This document shows, piece after piece, positions 42,281 through 51,422 of a stretch of DNA of 64,000 bases; position 1 is the first letter of the stretch; every line of letters starts with the position of its first letter. The stretch covers positions 38,272-102,271 of the forward strand of contig NZ_CAJQYY010000025.1 in assembly GCF_907164575.1 (NCBI RefSeq), read 5' to 3'. Source of the DNA: Paraburkholderia gardini. GTDB taxonomy: Bacteria; Pseudomonadota; Gammaproteobacteria; Burkholderiales; Burkholderiaceae. A program made the translations under genes and the position numbers. The notes below the pieces were generated by a model that saw only the letters and a list, made by a program, of their open reading frames with translations, was not told the origin of the DNA and ran no database searches.

Positions 42281-43966
42281 ATGAGCGAAACGACTTTGGC
42301 TGAGGGCGCTGCACAGGATCCGGTAATCAACGTGATCGAACGGGCACCGTCGCTCGAAGGCGACGGCGCGGGCGAAGCCAGGGAAGCTCTGGACCGGGCG
42401 GCGCGAGAAGCAATGGAAGCGCGCAGGCGCGGGGAATTCGACGCGGTGCGTGCGCGTCTGCGTGAGCAGGCGATGCGCGACGATCCCTGTCAGACGCAGC
42501 CCGGCGATTCGCAGCAGGCGATGGGTGCCGGCACGCCTGCAGCGGATGCCCGCAGCCGGGCCGCGGACAAGGCTTCGGCGCGGACCTGGACGCCGCTTGG
42601 CGAGGCGCCCGAGCGCGTGCGCAAGCGCTATCTGCGGGCGGGCAACCAGTATTTCCTGAAGGATGCACCGTATCAGATGGCATTTGAGGATCTCGGGCCG
42701 TACCTGGTGACCCAGCACAACCGGCCCGACGTGGTCGAGTCGATGATGGACATGGTCGAGGCGAAATCGTGGGATCGGATTCGCGTGTCCGGGCACGAGG
42801 CGTTCCGGCGTGAAGTCTGGTTGCAGGCGACGCTGCTCGGTGTGCAGGTGAGCGGCTACGAGCCGAAGGCAGCCGATTTTGCACGGCTTGGCGAGGGACG
42901 GCGCGAACTCATGAACAACCGTGTCGCGTATGCCGGGGAGAATCCTCCGCGCACAGATGGCACGCGTTCCCCGGCTCCCATTGCTGATCCGGCGCCTGCT
43001 GCGCAGGCAATGCATGCCACACCGCATTCGGGTGTAGCCGGGTCGCGTACACAGATCGACGCTGCGGATCGGGCGGCTCCTGGTGGCGCGCGTGAATCTG
43101 CGCCTGTCCCGGCGGACCACCGCGCAACCGGAAACGAAACGAGGAGCGATACGGGCCATGAGGCAGGGCGCACGATGGAGCGCAACACAGGCGGCCAGGA
43201 GGAACCCGATGTCCATCACTATACGGGTGTGCTGGTCGAGTATGGCGTTGCGCCCTACCAGCACAATCCGGCACGCAGCGATTCGTACTATGTGATCTAT
43301 CGGGACGATGCAGGGGCGGACCACGTCGTATGGGGCGTGGATCTGGAGCGGGCCACCGCTGAATCGGGGGCGAGGCTCGGTGAGCGCATCGCGCTGCAGA
43401 ACCTTGGCAAACGCTGGGTGAGCGTTGATGTCCCGGTGGTTGATGCAGCGGGAGAGATTACCGGGTACGAGGAAAAGGAGGTGTACCGCAATACCTGGCA
43501 GGTCGACGTCGAGGGACGGGAGCGTGCAGCCTCATCCTCCTCGCGCGGCGTATCCGGTCATGAGTCCGGGCGTCGGTCGGGGCGTGAATCGGCGCACGAA
43601 TCTGTGCACGAATCGCCGGCCGATGCGGGAGGCAGTAGTCCCGCAGTCTCCCGCACACCGCGTCGAGGTCATTCCGGGGATGCCCCCGACGGTCAGCGGG
43701 CCATGCAGATGGCGGTGCTCGTCGCGGCCATGCGTGCCCAGGGGTTCAGTGACCGGTCAATCGCGCGGGTGGAACAGCACGCCGGGAAGCTCTACGACAC
43801 CTTTCGCGCCGAGGGCGTGCGTGTCCCCACGCCGAGAGTGTTTGACCCGAAGGCCCCGTCCGCGCGTTTACGCGCAGGGCGCCCGGCGCCCGGGCGTACC
43901 ACCGCGCGTGGGGTCGAGCATGAGGTCGAGCGTATGCCGTCCGGCCCTGAGCAACCGTCGCTGTAG
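42281..43966 (+). CDS. LPD7-domain conjugation-associated protein
   Basis: A 561-residue protein. After a charged N-terminal 105 residues comes a large polyvalent-protein-associated domain 7: RYLRAGNQYFLKDAPYQMAF, PYLVTQHNRPDVVESMMDMV, AKSWDRIRVSGHEAFRREVW and LLGVQVSGYEPKAADFARLG. A long low-complexity linker leads to a second compact domain (YTGVLVEYGVAPYQHNPARS; YYVIYRDDAGADHVVWGVDL; EYGYEEKEVYRNTW-like end), and a helical C-terminus (AVLVAAMRAQGFSDRSIARV). Such proteins accompany relaxases and primases on conjugative elements; the exact role is unknown. 52 bp separate it from the primase. Confidence 0.75.
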   Translation: MSETTLAEGAAQDPVINVIERAPSLEGDGAGEAREALDRAAREAMEARRRGEFDAVRARLREQAMRDDPCQTQPGDSQQAMGAGTPAADARSRAADKASARTWTPLGEAPERVRKRYLRAGNQYFLKDAPYQMAFEDLGPYLVTQHNRPDVVESMMDMVEAKSWDRIRVSGHEAFRREVWLQATLLGVQVSGYEPKAADFARLGEGRRELMNNRVAYAGENPPRTDGTRSPAPIADPAPAAQAMHATPHSGVAGSRTQIDAADRAAPGGARESAPVPADHRATGNETRSDTGHEAGRTMERNTGGQEEPDVHHYTGVLVEYGVAPYQHNPARSDSYYVIYRDDAGADHVVWGVDLERATAESGARLGERIALQNLGKRWVSVDVPVVDAAGEITGYEEKEVYRNTWQVDVEGRERAASSSSRGVSGHESGRRSGRESAHESVHESPADAGGSSPAVSRTPRRGHSGDAPDGQRAMQMAVLVAAMRAQGFSDRSIARVEQHAGKLYDTFRAEGVRVPTPRVFDPKAPSARLRAGRPAPGRTTARGVEHEVERMPSGPEQPSL

Positions 43967-43974
43967 GAGCAGCG

Positions 43975-44517
43975 GTGAAGTCCCGTTCACGCCTGTGTGT
44001 CGAGCTCGGCGAGACGAAGCCGCGCTGGGACGACTGGTGCGTCCTGCATGAGGTGACACCAGCCGAAGGTGTGCGGCAACTGATCCTTGACGCGATTGCG
44101 GCGCACGAAGAAGCGCCTCCGGCTGAAGGGACCGGCGTCATGCGCTGGACTCCCGTGGGTGAACATCGTGAGCGTCTCGAGATCCGCCTGACCGCCTCCG
44201 AGCTGCACGTGCTCGGGCAGCAGGCGACGTCGTCCGGATTCACCGCGAATCGTTGGGTCGTCGCGCTGATCCGGGCGCAAATGACGCGTGCCCCCCAGTT
44301 TGGCGAGCAGGAAATGGCCCTGCTCGTCGCTTCGAATCATGCGCTCGCGACGATCAGCCGGTCACTCGGACCGGTGCTTCGCGAGGTGGAACGGGAAGGA
44401 AGGGCTGCCGGTGCGGGTAACGGCAGCCTGCTCGCGCAACTGAAGGCGCAGATCGATGCCCATCTGCGCGCCGTGTCGGATCTGGTCCGCGCGAATATTG
44501 ATCGCTGGAGCCGTTAG
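43975..44517 (+). CDS. mobC-like: MobC-like relaxosome accessory protein
   Basis: A 180-residue protein starting at GTG with GGAGCAGC upstream. The middle part (HRERLEIRLTASELHVLGQQ then ATSSGFTANRWVVALIRAQM) has a ribbon-helix-helix-like pattern as in MobC/plasmid mobilisation proteins, and the C-terminus (LVASNHALATISRSLGPVLR; LLAQLKAQIDAHLRAVSDLV) is helical. It sits two bases upstream of the relaxase gene, the usual place of a nicking accessory factor that binds the origin of transfer. Confidence 0.72.
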   Translation: MKSRSRLCVELGETKPRWDDWCVLHEVTPAEGVRQLILDAIAAHEEAPPAEGTGVMRWTPVGEHRERLEIRLTASELHVLGQQATSSGFTANRWVVALIRAQMTRAPQFGEQEMALLVASNHALATISRSLGPVLREVEREGRAAGAGNGSLLAQLKAQIDAHLRAVSDLVRANIDRWSR

Positions 44518-44518
44518 C

Positions 44519-45532
44519 ATGTCCTTTCCGAAGATCTACATCGACGCAATGCTGCTGAACTGGGGCGACCGGCTGTTCCACGATCCGTTGCGCCACGTCG
44601 GAGCGCCGCGGCTTTCGCGTGTCCAGATGGGGAACCAGGCGGCACGTGTGCGCGAGCAACTGGTGCGCACGCTAAGACGTACGCCCGAGGTGATGGTGAA
44701 AATCACCAACAAGGCAGCCAGTGCGCAGGGCATGGGTGCGGTGCGCCGGCATCTGCGCTATATCTCCCGCAACGGCAAGGTCGAACTCGAGGATCAGGAC
44801 GGGCGGGCTATTAGGGGCGCCGCCGTGCTGAGTGACCTGGCTGATGACTGGCAGTTCGGTGGCTGGGGCATACCGGAGAGCAGTGCGCGTCGCGAGATGT
44901 TCAACATCCTGCTGTCGATGCCGCCGGGTACGGACCGCCGGGCACTGCGTGATGCGGCGCGGGATTTTGCGGCGCTCGAATTCGGGGACGGTCGCGCTTA
45001 CGTCTTTGCGGCACATGACGACGAGGCGCATCCGCATGTGCATCTGAGCGTGCAGGCAAGGGGCCCGGATGGGCGACGGCTCAATCCGCGAAAGCGCGAC
45101 CTTCAGCGCTGGCGGGAGCGGTTTGCGCAGCAGCTCCAGGCACACGGTGTGGAGGCAAATGCAACGTCACGGCGCACGCGCGGGGCGACGCATCGTTATC
45201 TGAAGCAGGCCGTCGTGCATATGCTGGACCGTGGAGAAACGTCACGGCACTGGTGTGCGGTGGCGACGGGTGCGCAGCGGCGCGTGAGCTGGGAGGCGCA
45301 TTACGACGTGTTCGCGGCGTGGCGCGAGATGGCGCAGGCGATGGCCGCGTCACGGGAGGCCGGTGACCAGCGCCTGGCCGTGGAGATTGTCGACTTCGTA
45401 CGGAGTATGCCGGTGCAGCAGGATGAGCCACTGGTGGCGCCCATGGAGCCGGCGCGAAATGAACGGTCAGACCGGCCCCGGCCGGATCGTGGTAGTCAGC
45501 CAGACGCTGGCGGCCCGGAAGTGGCCCGCTGA
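44519..45532 (+). CDS. Relaxase (MobP/VirD2-like)
   Basis: A 337-residue relaxase that nicks the origin of transfer and pilots the strand. The N-terminus includes PEVMVKITNKAASAQGMGAV and RHLRYISRNGKVELEDQDGR. The 3-His metal site is YVFAAHDDEAHPHVHLSVQA near residue 165-180 (the HPHVH motif), then GRRLNPRKRDLQRWRERFAQ and QLQAHGVEANATSRRTRG. A nucleophilic Tyr is not assignable with certainty; YISRNG and the early Tyr residues are candidates. It is the last intact gene of the transfer region and the methylase pseudogene follows 17 bp later. Confidence 0.85.
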   Translation: MSFPKIYIDAMLLNWGDRLFHDPLRHVGAPRLSRVQMGNQAARVREQLVRTLRRTPEVMVKITNKAASAQGMGAVRRHLRYISRNGKVELEDQDGRAIRGAAVLSDLADDWQFGGWGIPESSARREMFNILLSMPPGTDRRALRDAARDFAALEFGDGRAYVFAAHDDEAHPHVHLSVQARGPDGRRLNPRKRDLQRWRERFAQQLQAHGVEANATSRRTRGATHRYLKQAVVHMLDRGETSRHWCAVATGAQRRVSWEAHYDVFAAWREMAQAMAASREAGDQRLAVEIVDFVRSMPVQQDEPLVAPMEPARNERSDRPRPDRGSQPDAGGPEVAR

Positions 45533-45549
45533 TACGCGAGGTGATGATC

Positions 45550-46342
45550 ATGGCAATACCAGTTATTCCATGGATTGGTGGCAAGCGACGTCTCGCCGAC
45601 ATCCTGATTCCGCGATTTCCGAAGCAAACTGCGACGTTGAGGTCTTCGCGGGTGCCGCGGCGCTCTTCTTCATGCGCCCGCGCGTGGAGGTCGAAGTCCT
45701 GAACGACGTGAATGATGGGCTAATCAACCTGTATCGCGTGGTGCAGCATCACCTGGAAGAGTTCGTTCGGCAATTTAAATGGGCATTGAGCAGCCGGCAG
45801 GTTTTCAGATGGCTGAGTGATACGCCACCGCATACGCTGACCGATATCCGGCGCGCCGCGTGGTTCTATTGTCTGCAGCAGATCTGTTTGGGTGGCCGGG
45901 TCGAGGGGCGAAGTTTGGCATCGCGACGACGTCGCCGCCAGGCCTGAATCTTCTGCGCCTGGAGGAGACGCTGTCGCTCGCGCATCTCGGATTGTCGGGC
46001 GCGTATATCGAAAATCTGGACTGGCAGGCTGTATCAGCCGGTGCAACCGGCCGCATACGTTCTTTTCGTTGCCCCGCCTTACTGGAAGATGGAAGGTAAC
46101 AGTGTTCCGTTCGACTTTTTGCAGTACGAACTGATTGTCGAGGTCGTCCGGCAGTTGAAAGGGGGCGGCGATCATTACGCTCAACGATCATCCCGACATA
46201 CACGCGCTGTTCTCCACATTCGAGACTGAACGCGTCGATATCCAGTACACGGGGGGTGGATCCAGCAGTATGGTTTTGGTTCGCGGGAGAACTGATTATC
46301 TATAGCTGGGACCGCTCGGATGACCCGGTGGGACTGCTTTGA
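45550..46342 (+). pseudogene. dam-like: D12-class DNA adenine methylase pseudogene
   Basis: The start reads MAIPVIPWIGGKRRLADILI (SAM-binding motif of Dam/D12 enzymes, WxGGK). Then the reading shifts to EVFAGAAALFFMRPRVEVEV and LNDVNDGLINLYRVVQHHLE, and shifts again near 45905 (FGIATTSPPGLNLLRLEETL), 46040 (APPYWKMEGNSVPFDFLQYE), 46170 (IITLNDHPDIHALFSTFETE) and 46290 (LIIYSWDRSDDPVGLL). At least five frameshifts are needed to restore one protein, and the catalytic DPPY motif is APPY. Phage- and plasmid-borne orphan methylases are common beside transfer regions; this one is dead. Confidence 0.85.
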
Positions 46343-46446
46343 GCGTTTGGGTAAGTGTACTGTCACGCTGTGTATCTGCGCTTCCCGGCGCAGTACCCGG
46401 GCCGGGGATCCTGCGTCGTTGCGATGAGCGCCGGTACCTGGAGCAG

Positions 46447-46725
46447 CTAGCGGTCGACGATACGGACGGTGCGCGTCTGTCTCGCTGCTACAAACTGCAG
46501 GAATAGCATAATGAGTACGCCGGGCACGAACAGCAGGGCAGCCGTTGAGAACAGCGTCATCTGCAGTGCCGACCCGGCGAGGCCGTGAATCAGGCCCGTT
46601 AGCCGGATGTTCTCGTACATCATCCAGAGTACGGATCCGATACCGGCCGCAAACAGGATGAGCGCACCCGAAACCGGGGTATGCTGGCGCAACGCGATCT
46701 GGAGGAAATAGTTGCCACCCCGCAT
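46447..46725 (-). CDS. Small hypothetical membrane protein
   Basis: A 92-residue frame with two or three hydrophobic segments: ALILFAAGIGSVLWMMYENI, SALQMTLFSTAALLFVPGVL and IMLFLQF, ending in a basic tail (RQTRTVRIVDR). No family recognised. The ATG has only a weak GGGG upstream. It lies among decayed genes, so it could be a remnant itself, but the clear membrane pattern favours a real gene. Confidence 0.45.
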   Translation of the reverse strand: MRGGNYFLQIALRQHTPVSGALILFAAGIGSVLWMMYENIRLTGLIHGLAGSALQMTLFSTAALLFVPGVLIMLFLQFVAARQTRTVRIVDR

Positions 46726-46897
46726 AAAATCAACCCCGACGGCAGCCTGACAGAACGCGCGCAGTGTGAAGAACGTATGGGCGAACCTGCGATCGAAGCG
46801 GTGGTTGAACTACACGATCGCCTTGGCGACGCCGATGAGGATGCTGCTGATGATGAGTATGAGTTTAAGGATTCCCATCGTGTTTGCTGTGCTGATC

Positions 46898-46999
46898 ACC
46901 GACAAGGCCATCCGCAGGGGCTCGTTTGACTCGGTCAAGCAACTGATCAGGCGTATCGATCAGTTCGTTTCCCACTACAACGAAAACTGGGCGGCGCCA
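46898..46999 (+). mobile_element. Remnant of an IS630-type transposase
   Basis: A 34-residue stretch, TDKAIRRGSFDSVKQLIRRI then DQFVSHYNENWAAP, matches the C-terminal region usual in IS630-family transposases (TxxAxRRGxFxSVxxLIxxID, then Y-N). The rest of the transposase is missing or scrambled on both sides. It marks the edge between the conjugation region and the aromatic island. Confidence 0.6.
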
Positions 47000-47149
47000 A
47001 TTGTCTTGGCCGGCCAAGCTTGTATGTGCAAACGGAGCATCAACTGACCAACGCCGTGGCGAATGCCGCGATCAACGGACGTTTGGTCCGTCGACCGGCC
47101 GCTCGCAATTCATCGGGCCGGTCGGCATGCAAACGGTGTTCTGATCAAC

Positions 47150-47186
47150 GGATACCGGGAGACGACGTGTCGTCTTGCCGGTATCC
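47150..47186. other. Long hairpin
   Basis: GGATACCGG (47150-47158) pairs with CCGGTATCC (47178-47186), and inside it AGACGAC (47160-47166) pairs with GTCGTCT (47169-47175). The stem is about 16 bp with small unpaired gaps, but there is no T-run on either strand. It may be part of the old insertion sequence or a structural element. Confidence 0.5.
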
Positions 47187-47192
47187 AGTCCT

Positions 47193-47220
47193 GTGAGCCT
47201 CGGTGTTTCCCGAGGCTCAC
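47193..47220 (-). terminator. Hairpin downstream of the GntR gene
   Basis: Perfect 10-bp stem GTGAGCCTCG (47193-47202) / CGAGGCTCAC (47211-47220) with an 8-base loop, beginning 14 bp after the GntR stop on the minus strand. There is no T-run after it, so termination is plausible only with weak support. Confidence 0.45.
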
Positions 47221-47233
47221 GACTTCGCGCGAT

Positions 47234-47929
47234 TCACTCGACAGACGCCAACTGTCGATCCAGCGCTGCAGCCACCCGCGTCAGCGTACCTTGGACATGC
47301 TTGCGCAAAAGCCGACCTGCCTTTTCCTTCTCGCGCCCGATTGCCGCTTTCATCAACGCCTCGTGTTCGTTGTTTTTGTGACGCTCTTCTTTCCGATTTA
47401 ACGCGGAAAATCGACGGTAGCGCTCCGCGCGGTCGAACAACGATGCCACCATGTTCGACAGCAGTGCGCTTGGCGTTGCGGACAGCAAGGCCATGTGGTA
47501 TGCCCGGTGCCGCTCGGACCAGTCGTCGTCCAGCGCCACCGGGCCAGTGCCGAGGCGTTTTTCAGCGAGGCTCAGGCGATGGAAGGCCGTGAGTACCGCG
47601 ACCTCCCACTCGTCGTCGCCATGCTCAATTGAGTCCATCAGCGCCTCGTGCTCGAGCAGCACGCGAAGACGCGTAATGTCATTGAAGTCATCGACACTGA
47701 TTGGCGCAACCCAGAATCCGCGGTTTTCCGTGGCTTGCACGATTCCGTCCTGCGCGAGCCGATTCAGCGCTTCGCGAATGGGCGAACTGCTGAGTCCGTA
47801 GGCCTTCGACAGGCTTTCGACTTTCAGGCGAGTACCAGGTTCGAGTTCGCAACGGATGATTGACGTTTTCATCTGTGCGAATGCGACATCGATGAGCGGG
47901 GCACCGTTCGTGGCAGGCATCGAGTCCAT
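47234..47929 (-). CDS. GntR-family regulator with FCD domain
   Basis: A 231-residue FadR-subfamily regulator. The winged helix is DVAFAQMKTSIIRCELEPGT and LSKAYGLSSSPIREALNRLA, then DGIVQATENRGFWVAPISVD. The FCD domain has DITRLRVLLEHEALMDSI, HRAYHMALLSATPSALLSNM (metal-type His) and NNEHEALMKAAIGREKEKAG. It sits at the left edge of the aromatic catabolic region, so it is one of two candidate regulators of that region; the other is the TetR at 62757. An inverted repeat lies 11-48 bp upstream of its start. Confidence 0.85.
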   Translation of the reverse strand: MDSMPATNGAPLIDVAFAQMKTSIIRCELEPGTRLKVESLSKAYGLSSSPIREALNRLAQDGIVQATENRGFWVAPISVDDFNDITRLRVLLEHEALMDSIEHGDDEWEVAVLTAFHRLSLAEKRLGTGPVALDDDWSERHRAYHMALLSATPSALLSNMVASLFDRAERYRRFSALNRKEERHKNNEHEALMKAAIGREKEKAGRLLRKHVQGTLTRVAAALDRQLASVE

Positions 47930-47939
47930 GGCGTGAGGA

Positions 47940-47977
47940 TTTGCGCTGATTGTAATTGAGGTAATTTTATGCGCAAA
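47940..47977. promoter_or_regulatory. Inverted repeat upstream of the GntR gene
   Basis: TTTGCGC (47940-47946) and GCGCAAA (47971-47977) flank an AT-rich 24-bp stretch containing GTAATT twice. Position just before the GntR start fits an autoregulatory operator, but the arms are short. Confidence 0.3.
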
Positions 47978-48089
47978 ACCGCACTATATGCAAGATGTCG
48001 ATGATTGAATGCTCAAATGAAAATGGGCGCGAGGGCCTGCCGTCTCCGCGTCGCCGTGCGTCACGTTCCCGTTCGGGCTCTGGTGACGG

Positions 48090-49260
48090 GGTCCTTACGG
48101 TTCTGAGGGTGATCTGCAGAGCGCGCCACGACCAGCTCCCCGATCAGTTCGCATGCCTCTTGGGGAGGGCGGCGTGCACCGTACACGTAGTAATCGGGGC
48201 GGCCGATGACGCCGCCGCAATCGTGTTGCTGTAGCCAGCATGCCGCGGACATCGTGGTACGCGTGCTTCGGTGCGTCGTGCGAGAGGCAGGGAGTCGGCC
48301 AGCACAAGCTCGACCGGCAAACGCCGCAGTGGCTCGCATTCGCGCACGACCTATGCCACGGTTGCGGCATCGACATTCGCGTTCACGACGATCCGGAATG
48401 TCGCTCCGGTTACGCCGGCGAGTAGGCGTCCGTCGCCGTTGACCCTTTTGACGCGCGGCTGAGGAACAACTGGTCGCGCGGACCATGATGGGAAGCGGAC
48501 AGAAAGCCCGCATTCAGCCCCGGAATGAGTGACTGCCGGACGGTTCCCTGCGAATTGGCCGCCATTTCCGCGTGCAGGCGCTCGTTGTGCCGACTCACAA
48601 CGGCAGGGTCACGTTTGCAGATCAGCGTGCCGAGTTCTTTTAGTGACGAGCGTGGTTTGTCTGGCGTGAGGTGCCCGCTCGGTCTCATAGGTATCGAGCA
48701 GCGAGGTGGTCGCCGCGTGTTGCTTGACCGCCGCCAGTTTCCAGATGCGGTTGGACGTGTCGCGAATGCCCCGGTACATGCCTCAGGCCGGGGAGGGAGG
48801 TGTCATGTGCGCGGTATCGCCCTGGGAAAATATCCGTCCGCGCGTCATGATCGAAGCGCCAGTGCGTTGGAGCGGTCGGAGGATGCCCGCCAGATCTCAT
48901 ACTTGTCACCTTCGAGCCAGCGCGAATGAGCTTATGGACGACCTCCGGTTGTGACATCTGCTTCGGCGTTTCGTCCGGATTGGTCATGAACTTCCAGCGA
49001 CGACGTCGGCCGGTCCCAATGACGAACGCGGACAGACGCTCGACCTCGCAGTGTCGCGCGCTGGACTTCGGCAGGCTGTCGTCGCATCCGTCGATGAGGA
49101 TGACGTCGACGACCAGCCAGGGTTCGTCGAGCTCGAGATTTCCGTGTCGAGTCCGAGCCGGGTGGGGATCGGGGGCATCCCACCGTCGCATACGAGCGCG
49201 CAGCGATGGCAACGCACTTCTGTCGAGCTGTTCCGTTATCAGGAGAAAAGCGCATATTGC
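48090..49260 (-). pseudogene. Flavoprotein aromatic hydroxylase pseudogene (MhpA-like)
   Basis: Pieces of one FAD-dependent aromatic hydroxylase of the 3-(3-hydroxyphenyl)propionate hydroxylase type lie in different minus-strand frames: TRLGLDTE near 49170, DEPWLVVDVILIDGCDDSLP near 49110, AFVIGTGRRRRWKFM and ETPKQMSQPEVVHKLI near 49000-48930, LKELGTLICKRDPAVVSRHN then AAN-QGTVRQSLIPG near 48640-48520, and DCGGVIGRPDYYVYGARRPP near 48200. Order is conserved but frames change several times, and the N-terminal FAD Rossmann motif is missing. The gene is therefore broken. It may be the relic of a hydroxylating route for phenolic acids. Confidence 0.75.
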
Positions 49261-49525
49261 GCCTCGTCGCGTATTCTTTATCACACGTCGCGCCGGACAT
49301 TCCTGAAGGGCGAACGAGCGGAAAGTCCGCCAGGTGGAATTCTCCGGTTGTGGCAGCGCGCAGCGAGCGACGAAATGCCATCATGTCTGTAACGACCACT
49401 GGCCATCCGCGCCAATGAATGTATGAAATTGCGGCGGCCCGGGTCCGTTATGTCCGCCGCAAAATTCGCATGCTGTTGCTCAAGAAGGGCTATCAGGTCA
49501 GAAAGAACCGGCCTTGTCGCATGCG

Positions 49526-51121
49526 TCACACGTCACGAGGAATGGTTGTTGCCGCGGGACAGGCCCGCATTTCGACTGTCATGCTCTCTGTGAGCTTGAA
49601 CGCTCGAACAGCCTCTTTGAGCGTCGTCGCATGAGCGTCGAGTGCCAAAGTGACAGCCGATGCCTGTTCTGCAAGTGCGGCGTTCTGTTGCGTGGCTTCA
49701 TCGATTCGCCCAATCGCGTGATTGACCTGCCCGATGCCCTCGCTTTGCGTTCTGGACGCAGTAGCGATTTCGACGACGATGTCCGAGACATGGCGGACCG
49801 CCAGCGTTGCCTGTTCCATGGTGGCGGTCACCCGCGTTGCCCGTTCAGCACCGTCGCGAATGACGCTGACGGATGAAGCGATCAGTTCCCTGATTTCTTT
49901 CGCAGCTGCCTCAGAGCGTTGGGCGAGATTTCGAACTTCACCAGCTACTACGGCAAAGCCGCGTCCCAGTTCGCCCGCCCGCGCGGCTTCCACTGCCGCG
50001 TTGAGTGCGAGAATATTCGTCTGGAAGGAGATCCCTTGGATGACGTTGATGATCTCCGAAATCTTGCCGGAACCGCTGGCGATCTTTTGGATTGCCAGGA
50101 CGAGATCCTGTACCTCAAGGCCGCTCGCCTTTGCCATGTCCATGGCCCGGGCGACGAGTTCGCTGGCTTGTCGGGTATGATCGGCGTTCTGCCTGACTGT
50201 GTCGCGCAGTTCTAGCATGCTCGCCGCAGTTTGCTGAAGTGATGCCGCCTGTTCTTCGGTGCGACTCGACAGATCGATATTTCCCGTCCGGATCTCGTGT
50301 GCGGCATCGCCGACCAGGTCAGTCGTGCCTTTGACCGCCCGCATCGCTTCTTCGATGCGCCCAAGCAGCGAGTTGAACGCGAATGCGGCACGCCCGATCT
50401 CATCTTCCTTGCGAATGGAAGTTCGGCGTGTCAGATCGAGCGACTCGCTCATGCCGCCGAGCGTCGTTTCGATATCGCGCAGACCGGAACTGAGTGCGCG
50501 CATCTGGCGCCGGACTCCCCAGCCGAGCAGCGAGCCGCCGACAAACACGAGCACGGCCATCGCCGCCAGCGTCACGCGATAGTCGTTGACGCCGCTTTGT
50601 TGCGCAAGCTCGAAGTCGTTGCGTAGTACAGGGAGCAAGGATTCGATGTCGGCGCTTTCCGCCATGCCGGGCGGTCTGACTTTTGTCTGCAGCGTGTTCC
50701 AGGCTCCCTTCGTATCGCCGGCTTTCGCGAGTTGGATGGCTTCGCTCATGCTGCTCATCGACAGTTGCCGATCCCGGTTGAACCGGTTCGCGAGCTCGAC
50801 TGCGTCGGCGGGTTTGGCGCTATGCTGAAAAAGCTCGAATTGCTGGTTGGACAAACGCTGCATCGCTTCGGCAAACTCGGCGTTGCCTCGTTTCGCGTCA
50901 GGGTCGGGGTCGACAATCACATCCGTCACTGCCAGCGCAGTGAGCAGCTGGAAGCGGTAGCTGCTGTCGAGGTATTGGGTCGGGAGCGTGAGACTCTCAT
51001 ACATCTGCAGTGCGCGGCTGTTGGCAGTGACCATGCCCCACGTTCCAAGCGCCGCCAGAAGTACGCATAGCATGCCAACGCCACCGAACAGCAGCGAGAC
51101 CCGTGTCCTGATACTTTTCAT
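49526..51121 (-). CDS. Methyl-accepting chemotaxis protein
   Basis: A 531-residue chemoreceptor. Membrane span 1 is LLFGGVGMLCVLLAALGTWG near residues 9-28, a periplasmic four-helix-type sensor domain follows (about 30-190), then span 2 LAAMAVLVFVGGSLLGWGV near 190, a HAMP domain and the cytoplasmic coiled coil. The highly conserved tip reads INVIQGISFQTNILALNAAV then EAARAGELGRGFAVVAGEVR. The ATG has AAGGAC six bases upstream; a longer frame upstream lacks signal features. It transmits a ligand signal to CheA. Its position between aromatic-degradation genes suggests chemotaxis to an aromatic acid, which is inference. Confidence 0.9.
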   Translation of the reverse strand: MKSIRTRVSLLFGGVGMLCVLLAALGTWGMVTANSRALQMYESLTLPTQYLDSSYRFQLLTALAVTDVIVDPDPDAKRGNAEFAEAMQRLSNQQFELFQHSAKPADAVELANRFNRDRQLSMSSMSEAIQLAKAGDTKGAWNTLQTKVRPPGMAESADIESLLPVLRNDFELAQQSGVNDYRVTLAAMAVLVFVGGSLLGWGVRRQMRALSSGLRDIETTLGGMSESLDLTRRTSIRKEDEIGRAAFAFNSLLGRIEEAMRAVKGTTDLVGDAAHEIRTGNIDLSSRTEEQAASLQQTAASMLELRDTVRQNADHTRQASELVARAMDMAKASGLEVQDLVLAIQKIASGSGKISEIINVIQGISFQTNILALNAAVEAARAGELGRGFAVVAGEVRNLAQRSEAAAKEIRELIASSVSVIRDGAERATRVTATMEQATLAVRHVSDIVVEIATASRTQSEGIGQVNHAIGRIDEATQQNAALAEQASAVTLALDAHATTLKEAVRAFKLTESMTVEMRACPAATTIPRDV

Positions 51122-51422
51122 TGTATGTCCTTGGCGACGCTTGGGATCGTATGCGTGCGCGACGAGTGGTCCGGGAGAAACGTACAGGCCATGCATCGAC
51201 GATGAGAAATCTAGGTGCGCTGCAAGGGCTGGATCTGAGAGCGGTGAGCTGGTGCCGGACTTCTGCATGTTGACTGTGGCGACCTTGCATTGAACGGAGG
51301 TAGCGAGTTGGCGTGCTGAGGTTTTTATAAGGTGTAATGCTTGGGCCGACGATGCTGGTCCGGTCGAAAACGTCCGGCGCCGGGCATTCTGAAGCCACCA
51401 CGGCGCCAGGGAAGTTACGGCG
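51122..51422. other. Intergenic region upstream of the chemoreceptor
   Basis: 300 bp holding the chemoreceptor promoter and the end of the Rieske gene's transcript. I see no hairpin with a T-run, no paired ATAC/GTAT operator and no gene. Confidence 0.4.

Noticed and set aside
41471..43324. A 617-residue open frame on the minus strand
   Set aside because: It runs antisense across the primase-like and LPD7 genes, both with clear domains. Its composition is Arg/Pro/Ser-rich as expected for the complement of high-GC coding DNA, and no family is visible.
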